Of a stretch of 64,000 nucleotides of DNA, positions 38,925 to 47,590 are shown piece by piece. The translations under genes and the position numbers were made by a program. The stretch lies in NCBI RefSeq assembly GCF_914767665.1, contig NC_059505.1, positions 20,643,506-20,707,505 of the forward strand, in the 5' to 3' direction. The notes beneath the pieces are model-generated. The model saw nothing but the letters and a program-made list of their open reading frames with translations. It had not been told where the DNA came from and did not search any database. Each line of letters begins with the position of its first letter. Position 1 is the first letter of the stretch. This stretch comes from Harmonia axyridis (lineage: Eukaryota; Arthropoda; Insecta; Coleoptera; Coccinellidae).

Positions 38925-41498
38925 ATGATTTTAAGTAGAAACCATGAATACGAAGTCCTAGGAAAAATAGTGGAGTTATCAGTAGAAGTTGATTGTGAAG
39001 TAGCTGCTATAAAGAAACAGGAGTTAACCCTGATATCAGTTTATCGTTCACCTGTAGGTAATTTTAATAATTTTATGAATATAATTGAAAATGTTTTGAA
39101 TTTTGTAAATATTAATGATGATCTTGCTATAGCAGGTGATTTTAATGTGTGTTTTAATATAAATAGCAATAATGTACTGGACAGGAACGCAGAAGTACTG
39201 TTGGAGGTCTTTCAATCGTACGGTTTGAAGCAAACAATATATGAGCCAACGAGGAACAATAACTGCATTGATAACATTTTTGTAAGGTATTCGGGATCGA
39301 GCAGTTTTTTTCCCAAAATTTTGACAGTAGAGTTTTCTGATCACAAGGCACAGTGCATTAATATCCCAAGACCCTTAGCACTGACTAACTATATTACCAA
39401 AAACAGATACAGACCCTTAACTCAGGTAGGCTTTTGTATGATGCACAATATATTGAGCGAACAAGATTGGTCTTTTATATATGATGATTCATTGTCACCC
39501 AATGATTGTTTTGACGCTTTTCACAATCGGTTCATAGAAATTTTCCTCGAATCTTTTCCAGAGGTTGATATTAAAACCAGAACAAGCGACTCCGGGGTAA
39601 AATGGTTCTCTGGTAACATGGTAGCGATGAGGGAGAAAGTGAGACTTTACAATGACATGTATAATCACTTTAGAACTGATGACATAAAGATGGTGCGGAA
39701 TAAAGTACGTAGTGAGTACAGAAAAGCTTTGCGCATGGCTCGAATGTCAGCAAATGATAATTTCATATTGAAATCAAATAATCCTGGCAAGAACATGTGG
39801 AAAATAATAAACAGGAAGAGACATCCTGAGGCAATTCCATCTATCCCTATAAGCTCCCAGGATTTTAATTCTTATTTTATTTCCTTACCCCATGAACTTG
39901 TAGATAATTTGCCAAAAACGGGAATTACTGAACCTAAGAATTTTACAGATACAAACTATCAATATAAAAATGGTTTTCGATTTCAGGAAGTGTCTTTCAA
40001 TAATGTAAGAGATGCAATATGTTCCCTAAAGGGTAGTAAATCGAGGGACTACTACGGTTTATCAATATCACTCCTGAAAAGGAATATAAATCATTTAGTG
40101 AAGCCCCTCACTAGAATGGTGAACCGTTGCATTGAGGAGGGAGTTTTTCCAGATTGTTTGAAGGTGGCAAAAGTAATCCCTATACACAAAAAAGGTGATA
40201 AGAATGACAAAAAAAACTATCGACCGATTTCGCTACTCCCAATTTTCTCAAAAGTCTTCGAGAAAATAATCCATAATCAGGTAATGAACCATTTTGAGAG
40301 TGAAAATCTCTTATACAAAAATCAATTCGGATTTAGAAAGAAATCGAGAACATGTGATGCTATATTACGTTTTGTTGAATATACGCTTGACTGTTTTGAG
40401 AAGGGCTTGCTTTCACTATCAATATTTTTAGATCTGAGTCGAGCTTTCGACTGTGTTTCCCCGCAGGCTCTTCTAGACAAGCTGGCAAAGTATGGGTTCG
40501 ATGAGATTAGTCTTAGACTAATTATATCATATTTCACAGACAGGAAGCAGAAGGTCTTTTGCAATGGTACATGGTCTGCAGAGGGTCTGTTAAGTCTTGG
40601 GGTGCCACAAGGTTCCATATTAGGACCCCTATTATTCATAATTTTTATGAATGATTTCTCCTACTTCATGGCTATGTATGAACACCTACTGTGGGCTGAT
40701 GACTCTGGAATTACAGTGGGGCATCGAGAACTGCATGGGGTTGAACAGCTTGCGAGAGTGGCAGAGCTGAGAGCCAAGGAATGGTTCGTATCAAATATGC
40801 TAGTTTGCAATGCAGAAAAGACAGAAACTATGTTGTTCAATTTGAGAGGGATTTCAAATCATACTACCAGTGAATCGGTCAGGTTTCTGGGAGTTTACCT
40901 AGATCCAAGTCTCACCTGGATCTCCCATGCCAATGAAATAGCATCCAAAATAATAAAAAATACCTTCCTGCTTCGTAACTTGGCCAACATTGTGTCAAGG
41001 GATGTTATCAAGGTTGCTTATCATAGTCTGGTCGAGTCACATCTGAGATACTGTGTACTGATCTGGGGTAACTGTTCTAGTAGGGAGGGTATTTTCAGAT
41101 TACAAAGAAGAGCAGTTAGAATAGTTGCTGGATTAAACTACAGGGATGATTGCGTAGACGCCTTCAAAAAACTTAAAATCCTGACATTTCCCTCTATCTA
41201 TATTTATGAATGTCTTGTTTATGCATATAATAATAACAGGGATCTTCCGAAGTTTGGTGATACCCATGATTATTACACACGATATAGAAACAACATTAAA
41301 TCTAAGTATATGCGATTAGAAAAATCCAAGAATGGACCTAATTTCATTTCACATAAACTTTTTAATAAGATACCTGAAGAGGTGAAAAGGCTCAGTCTCC
41401 AAAAGTATAAGCAAACTGTTGGTGAATTTTTGCGGCAGCATGCGTTCTGGAGTGTCCAAGAGTTCCTGTCCAGTAGTTTGAATTTTAATCTCTTTTAA
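38925..41498 (+). CDS. ORF2, main part: APE endonuclease C-terminal region and reverse transcriptase
   Basis: 857 codons from the first ATG after the frameshift; the open frame extends upstream to about 38883, and the natural start is at 38686. The endonuclease continues with ISVYRSP (37-43), GDFNV (71-75, catalytic Asp and Asn) and SDH (138-140, catalytic Asp and His). The reverse transcriptase shows NYRPISLLP (431-439), FLDLSRAFD (Asp503), GVPQGSILGP (from 559) and WADDSG (Asp592 and Asp593), so all three catalytic Asp residues are present. A Trp replaces the usual Tyr or Phe before ADD. The thumb motif FLGVYLDPSLTW begins at 654. The C-terminal LQRRAVRIVAGLNYRDDC block is typical of CR1/jockey-like ORF2. 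The protein nicks chromosomal DNA and reverse-transcribes element RNA at the nick. There is no RNase H domain. As it lacks a linked endonuclease N-terminus, this copy is probably inactive. Confidence 0.9.
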   Translation: MILSRNHEYEVLGKIVELSVEVDCEVAAIKKQELTLISVYRSPVGNFNNFMNIIENVLNFVNINDDLAIAGDFNVCFNINSNNVLDRNAEVLLEVFQSYGLKQTIYEPTRNNNCIDNIFVRYSGSSSFFPKILTVEFSDHKAQCINIPRPLALTNYITKNRYRPLTQVGFCMMHNILSEQDWSFIYDDSLSPNDCFDAFHNRFIEIFLESFPEVDIKTRTSDSGVKWFSGNMVAMREKVRLYNDMYNHFRTDDIKMVRNKVRSEYRKALRMARMSANDNFILKSNNPGKNMWKIINRKRHPEAIPSIPISSQDFNSYFISLPHELVDNLPKTGITEPKNFTDTNYQYKNGFRFQEVSFNNVRDAICSLKGSKSRDYYGLSISLLKRNINHLVKPLTRMVNRCIEEGVFPDCLKVAKVIPIHKKGDKNDKKNYRPISLLPIFSKVFEKIIHNQVMNHFESENLLYKNQFGFRKKSRTCDAILRFVEYTLDCFEKGLLSLSIFLDLSRAFDCVSPQALLDKLAKYGFDEISLRLIISYFTDRKQKVFCNGTWSAEGLLSLGVPQGSILGPLLFIIFMNDFSYFMAMYEHLLWADDSGITVGHRELHGVEQLARVAELRAKEWFVSNMLVCNAEKTETMLFNLRGISNHTTSESVRFLGVYLDPSLTWISHANEIASKIIKNTFLLRNLANIVSRDVIKVAYHSLVESHLRYCVLIWGNCSSREGIFRLQRRAVRIVAGLNYRDDCVDAFKKLKILTFPSIYIYECLVYAYNNNRDLPKFGDTHDYYTRYRNNIKSKYMRLEKSKNGPNFISHKLFNKIPEEVKRLSLQKYKQTVGEFLRQHAFWSVQEFLSSSLNFNLF

Positions 41499-41826
41499 AT
41501 TAATTTATTCTTTGTGTTGTAATGTTTGTAAGGAGGAATGGTATTTTATATCATTCATAGTCGTATTACTTTATTGAGTAATGCTTTTATATTTTGACAA
41601 TGATACTATGTATCATTTAAGAATTGTATAACTTTATTGAGTTATTCCAATTTTAATCTCTTTTAAATTAATTTATTCTTTGTGTTGTAATGTTTGTAAT
41701 GAGGAATGGTATTCTATATCATTCATAGTCGTATTACTTTATTGAGTAATGCATTTATATTTTATATTTTGACAATGATACTCTGTATCATTTAAGAATT
41801 GTATAACTTTATTGAGTTATTCCAAC
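41481..41826 (+). repeat. 168-bp tandem duplication spanning the end of ORF2 and the 3' UTR
   Basis: AATTTTAATCTCTTTTAAA starts at 41481 and again at 41649. The two copies run colinear through both hairpin modules; copy 2 has a 10-bp internal addition near 41758-41767 and a few substitutions. The first copy encodes the last five residues of ORF2 and its TAA. The second repeats those codons as non-coding sequence. Confidence 0.85.
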
Positions 41827-42035
41827 TATTTTTATATTCTGACATTGATGAGAAATGCTCTATACAATTTCGAAGTTATTACTTTATTGAGTAATGCCTT
41901 TATATTTTGACAATGATACTTTGTATCATTTGAGAATTGTATAACTATATTAAGTTATCTCTATTATTTTTATATTCTGACAATGATGAGAAATGATTTA
42001 TATCATTTCGAAGTTGTACTTTTTATCGAATCCTG
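41534..42035 (+). other. 3' UTR array of seven hairpin modules
   Basis: Modules of about 60-75 bp, each with a first hairpin followed by a second. First-hairpin stems: GAATGGTAT/ATATCATTC (41536-41556 and 41704-41724, with one G-U pair in RNA), AATGATAC/GTATCATT (41599-41617, 41774-41792 and 41912-41930), and GAAATGAT/ATCATTTC (41990-42009). Second-hairpin stems: ATTACT/AGTAAT (41565-41582, 41733-41750 and 41878-41895) and ATAACT/AGTTAT (41628-41645, 41803-41820 and 41941-41958), mostly with loop TTATTG. Stems are kept while loops change (TAT, TCT, TTT), and two stem positions covary. The module at about 41841-41895 has a weakened first hairpin, and the last module has lost its second. The likely role is recognition of the RNA 3' end by the reverse transcriptase (inference). 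Confidence 0.8.
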
Positions 42036-42074
42036 TGACGTGTGCAATACAATGAATTTTTGTAAAAAAGCATC

Positions 42075-42080
42075 AATAAA
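42075..42080 (+). terminator. Polyadenylation signal AATAAA
   Basis: An exact AATAAA placed two bases before the (ATCT)n tail, at the expected position for 3'-end processing of the element RNA. The tail itself is not poly(A). Confidence 0.5.
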
Positions 42081-42082
42081 TT

Positions 42083-42106
42083 ATCTATCTATCTATCTAT
42101 CTATCT
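42083..42106 (+). repeat. (ATCT)6 microsatellite tail of the retrotransposon
   Basis: Six uninterrupted ATCT units end the element. Short tandem repeats in place of poly(A) are usual in CR1-, L2- and RTE-like elements and arise from slippage during target-primed reverse transcription. The last T may belong to the target duplication. Confidence 0.85.
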
Positions 42107-42109
42107 TTA
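42106..42109 (+). repeat. Target-site duplication, right copy (TTTA)
   Basis: Followed directly by GTAGAGAGATTGAATT, the continuation of the interrupted satellite A monomer. Confidence 0.7.
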
Positions 42110-45100
42110 GTAGAGAGATTGAATTTTTACGGTTTTTTCCAAAAATTTCGAATTCAAATTTCTCCTAAACTATGGGGACTACGGAAAATAGGTAAGCAGA
42201 GTTGGTATTGGCAGTTCATGATTATTCGAATTCCACTCACGAATGACAATATTTGAGTCGAAGAATTTTCTCGAATTTTCTCGAATTTTCCTTACCCCGG
42301 AACTTAAAAAATTGTAAAAAATTAAAAGTTCCTTCTTGGTAATAATATACCTCTTTTTCTATTGATCTGGTCATGTAGATCACGAAAGTTTTTATTTGAG
42401 GAGTCTGCGACGAATAGTTTAGGAGATATAACGTTCGTTATAGAGAGATTGAATTTTCTCGAATTTTCCTTACCCCGGACCTTGAAAAATTGTAAAAAAT
42501 TAAAAGATCTTTTTTGGTAATAAAAAACCTCTTTTTCTATTGATCTGTTCACGTAGATCACGAAAGTTTTCATTTGAGGGGTCTGCGACGAAAAGTTTAG
42601 GAGATATAACGATTTTTGTAGAGAGATTGAATTTTCTCGAATTTTCCTTACACCTTAAAAAATTGTAAAAAAATAAAAGTTCCTTCTTGGTAATAATATA
42701 CCTCTTTTTCTATTGATCTGGTCACGTAGATCACGAAAGTTTTTATTTGAGGGGTTTGCGACGAATAGTTTAGGAGATATAACGATTTTTGTAGAGAGAT
42801 TGAATTTTTACGGTTTTTTCCAAAAATTTCGAATTCAAATTTCTCCAAAACTATGGGGACTACGGAAAATCGGTAAGCAGAGTTGGTATTGGCAGTTCAT
42901 GGTTATTCGAATCCCACTCTCGCCTGACAATATTCGAGTCGAAAAATTTTCTCGAATTTTCTCGAATTTTCCTTACCCCGGACCTTAAAAAATTGTAAAA
43001 AATCAAAAGTTCCTTCTTGGTAATAATATACCTCTTTTTCTATTGATCTGGTCATGTAGATCACGAACGTTTTTATTTGAGGAGTCTGCGACGAATAGTT
43101 TAGGAGATATAACGATTTTTATAGAGAGATTGAATTTTCTCGAATTTTCCTTACCCCGGACCTTAAAAAATTGTAAAAAATTAAAAGTTCCTTCTTGGTG
43201 ATAATATACCTCTTTTTCTATTGATCTGTTCACGTAGATCACGAAAGTTTTTATATGAGGGGTCTGCGACGAATAGTTTGAGATATAACGATTTTTATAG
43301 AGAGATTGAATTTTTACGGTTTTTTCCAAAAATTTCGACTTCAAATTTCTCCTAAACTATGGGGACTACGGAAAATCGGTAAGCAGAGTTGGTATTGGCA
43401 GTTCATGATTATTCGAATTCCACTCACGAATGACAATATTTGAGTCGAAGAATTTTCTCGAATTTTTCTTACCCCGGACCTTGAAAAATTGTAAAAAATT
43501 AAAAGTTCCTTCTTGGTAATAATATACCTCTTTTTCTATTGATCTGGTCATGTAGATCACGAAAGTTTTTATTTGAGGAGTCTGCGACGAATAGTTTAGG
43601 AGATATAACGTTCGTTATAGAGAGATTGAATTTTCTCGAATTTTCCTTACCCCGGACCTTGAAAAATTGTAAAAAATTAAAAGATCTTTTTTGGTAATAA
43701 AAAACCTCTTTTTCTATTGATCTGTTCACGTAGATCACGAAAGTTTTTATTTGAGGGGTCTGCGACGAAAAGTTTAGGAGATATAACGATTTTTGTAGAG
43801 AGATTGAATTTTCTCGAATTTTCCTTACACCTTAAAAAATTGTAAAAAAATAAAAGTTCTCTCTTGGTAATAATATACCTCTTTTTCTATTGATCTGGTC
43901 ACGTAGATCACGAAAGTTTTTATTTGAGGGGTTTGCGACGAATAGTTTAGGAGATATAACGATTTTTGTAGAGAGATTGAATTTTTACGGTTTTTTCCAA
44001 AAATTTCGAATTCAAATTTCTCCAAAACTATGGGGACTACGGAAAATCGGTAAGCAGAGTTGGTATTGGCAGTTCATGGTTATTCGAATCCCACTCTCGC
44101 CTGACAATATTCGAGTCGAAAAATTTTCTCGAATTTTCTCGAATTTTCCTTACCCCGGACCTTAAAAAATTGTAAAAAATCAAAAGTTCCTTCTTGGTAA
44201 TAATATACCTCTTTTTCTATTGATCTGGTCATGTAGATCACGAACGTTTTTATTTGAGGAGTCTGCGACGAATAGTTTAGGAGATATAACGATTTTTATA
44301 GAGAGATTGAATTTTCTCGAATTTTCCTTACCCTGGACCTTGAAAAATTGTAAAAAATTAAAAGATCTTTCTTTGTAATAAAATACCTCTTTTTCTATTG
44401 ATCTGTTCACGTAGATCACGAAAGTTTTTATTTGAGGGGTCTGCGACGAATAGTTTAGGAGATATAACGATTTTTGTAGAGAGATTGAATTTTCTCGAAT
44501 TTTCCTTACCCCGGACCTTAAAAAATTGTAAAAAATTAAAAGTTCCTTCTTGGTGATAATATACCTCTTTTTCTATTGATCTGTTCACGTAGATCACGAA
44601 AGTTTTTATATGAGGGGTCTGCGACGAATAGTTTAGGAGATATAACGATTTTTATAGAGAGATTGAATTTTTACGGTTTTTTCCAAAAATTTCGACTTCA
44701 AATTTCTCCTAAACTATGGGGACTACGGAAAATCGGTAAGCAGAGTTGGTATTGGCAGTTCATGATTATTCGAATTCCACTCACGAATGACAATATTTGA
44801 GTCGAAGAATTTTCTCGAATTTTTCTTACCCCGGACCTTGAAAAATTGTAAAAAATTTAAAGTTCCTTCTTGGTAATAATATACCTCTTTTTCTATTGAT
44901 CTGGTCACGTAGATCACGAAAGTTTTCATATGAGGGGTCTGCGACGAATAGTTTAGGAGATATAACGATTTTAGTAGAGAGATTGAATTTTTCGGTTTTT
45001 TCCAAAAATTTCGAATTCAAATTTCTCCTAAACTATGGGGACTACGTAAAATAGGTAGGCAGATTTGGTATTGGCAGTTCATGATTATTCGAATTCCACT

Positions 45101-46560
45101 CACGAAAGACAATATTTGAGTCGAAGAATTTTCTCGAATTTTCTCGAATTTTCCTTACCCCGGACCTTAAAAAATTGTAAAAAATTAAAAGTTCCTTCTT
45201 GGTAATAATATACCTCTTTTTTTATTGATCTGGTCACGTAGATCACGAAAGTTTTTATTTGAGGGGTTTGCGACGAATAGTTTAGGAGATATAACGATTT
45301 TTGTAGAGAGATTGAATTTTTACGGTTTTTTCCAAAAACTTCGAATTCAAATTTCTCCTAAACTATGGGGACTACGGAAAATCGGTAAGCAGAGTTGGTA
45401 TTGGCAGTTCATGGTTATTCGAATCCCACTCTCGCCTGACAATATTTGAGTCGAAAAATTCTCTCGAATTTTCTCGAATTTTTCTTACCCCGGACCTTAA
45501 AAAATTGTAAAAAATTGAAAGTTCCTTCTTGGTAATAATATACCTCTTTTTCTATTGATCTGGTCATGTAGATCACGAAAGTTTTTATTTGAGGAGTCTG
45601 CGACGAATAGTTTAGGAGATATAACGATTATTATAGAGAGATTGAATTTTCTCGAATTTTCCTTACCCCGGACCTTGAAAAATTGTAAAAAATTGAAAGA
45701 TCTTTCTTGGTAATGAAATACCTCTTTTTCTATTGATCTGTTCACGTAGATCACGAAAGTTTTTATTTGAGGGGTCTGCGACGAATAGTTTAGGAGATAT
45801 AACGTTTTTTGTAGAGAGATTGAATTTTCTCGAATTTTCCTTACCCCGGACCTTAAAAAATTGTAAAAAATTAAAAGTTCCTTCTTGGTGATAATATACC
45901 TCTTTTTCTATTGATCTGTTCACGTAGATCACGAAAGTTTTTATATGAGGGGTCTGCGACGAATAGTTTAGGAGATATAACGATTTTTATAGAGAGATTG
46001 AATTTTTACGGTTTTTTCCAAAAATTTCGACTTCAAATTTCTCCTAAACTATGGGGACTACGGAAAATCGGTAAGCAGAGTTGGTATTGGCAGTTCATGA
46101 TTATTCGAATTCCACTCACGAATGACAATATTTGAGTCGAAGAATTTTCTCGAATTTTTCTTACCCCGGACCTTGAAAAATTGTAAAAAATTAAAAGTTC
46201 CTTCTTGGTAATAATATACCTCTTTTTCTATTGATCTGGTCACGTAGATCACGAAAGTTTTCATATGAGGGGTCTGCGACGAATAGTTTAGGAGATATAA
46301 CGATTTTAGTAGAGAGATTGAATTTTTACGGTTTTTTCCAAAAATTTCGAATTCAAATTTCTCCTAAACTATGGGGACTACGGAAAATAGGTAGGCAGAT
46401 TTGGTATTGGCAGTTCATGATTATTCGAATTCCACTCACGAATGACAATATTTGAGTCGAAGAATTTTCTCGAATTTTCTCGAATTTTCCTTACCCCGGA
46501 CCTTAAAAAATTGTAAAAAATTAAAAGTTCCTTCTTGGTAATAATATACCTCTTTTTTTA

Positions 46561-47590
46561 TTGATCTGGTCACGTAGATCACGAAAGTTTTTATTTGAGG
46601 GGTTTGCGACGAATAGTTTAGGAGATATAACGATTTTTGTAGAGAGATTGAATTTTTACGGTTTTTTCCAAAAACTTCGAATTCAAATTTCTCCTAAACT
46701 ATGGGGACTACGGAAAATCGGTGAGCAGAGTTGGTATTGGCAGTTCATGGTTATTCGAATCCCACTCTCGCCTGACAATATTTGAGTCGAAAAATTCTCT
46801 CGAATTTTCTCGAATTTTTCTTACCCCGGACCTTAAAAAATTATAAAAAATTGAAAGTTCCTTCTTGGTAATAATATACCTCTTTTTCTATTGATCTGGT
46901 CATGTAGATCACGAAAGTTTTTATTTGAGGAGTCTGCGACGAATAGTTTAGGAGATATAACGATTTTTATAGAGAGATTGAATTTTCTCGAATTTTCCTT
47001 ACCCCGGACCTTGAAAAATTGTAAAAAATTGAAAGATCTTTCTTGGTAATAAAATACCTCTTTTTCTATTGATCTGTTCACGTAGATCACGAAAGTTTTT
47101 ATTTGAGGGGTCTGCGACGAATAGTTTAGGAGATATAACGATTTTTGTAGAGAGATTGAATTTTCTCGAATTTTCCTTACCCCGGACCTTAAAAAATTGT
47201 AAAAAATTAAAAGTTCCTTCTTGGTGATAATATACCTCTTTTTCTATTGATCTGTTCACGTAGATCACGAAAGTTTTTATATGAGGGGTCTGCGACGAAT
47301 AGTTTAGGAGATATAACGATTTTTATAGAGAGATTGAATTTTTACGGTTTTTTCCAAAAATTTCGACTTCAAATTTCTCCTAAACTATGGGGACTACGGA
47401 AAATCGGTAAGCAGAGTTGGTATTGGCAGTTCATGATTATTCGAATTCCACTCACGAATGACAATATTTGAGTCGAAGAATTTTCTCGAATTTTTCTTAC
47501 CCCGGACCTTGAAAAATTGTAAAAAATTAAAAGTTCCTTCTTGGTAATAATATACCTCTTTTTCTATTGATCTGTTCACGTAGATCACGA
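46561..47590 (-). repeat. Satellite A segment repeated at 45225 and at 51199
   Basis: Shares private variants (CCAAAAACTTCGAATTC, TATAAAAAATTGAAAG, CGGTGAGCAG) with 51199-52228 at an offset of 4638 bp, and with 45225-46200 at 1336 bp. The match with 51199 later slips by exactly one 320-bp L monomer. Confidence 0.7.

Larger units (their letters stand above)
37467..42105 (+). mobile_element. Non-LTR retrotransposon, CR1/jockey-like, inserted in satellite A
   Basis: About 4.64 kb, with a 59-bp leader, ORF1, ORF2 (endonuclease plus reverse transcriptase), a structured 3' UTR, AATAAA and an (ATCT)6 tail. The element has no LTRs, no integrase and no RNase H domain. Its boundaries come from comparison with the empty paralogous site near 30208. 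The shift in paralogue offset from 7254 to 11907 equals 4643 bp of insertion plus a 10-bp satellite indel. The PHD-type ORF1 finger, APE endonuclease and microsatellite-like tail suggest the CR1 and jockey superfamily; the exact clade cannot be set by eye. A frameshift in ORF2 probably makes this copy unable to move by itself. Its base composition and codon use differ clearly from the satellites. Confidence 0.95.

Noticed and set aside
39048..39351. Minus-strand frames of 65-105 codons inside ORF2 (also 40322-40639)
   Set aside because: Shadows of the plus-strand endonuclease and reverse transcriptase coding sequence, which has clear motifs.
37467..42105. LTR retrotransposon or endogenous virus
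   Set aside because: There are no long terminal repeats, primer-binding site, protease, integrase or envelope; the APE endonuclease, RT type and microsatellite tail are those of a non-LTR element.
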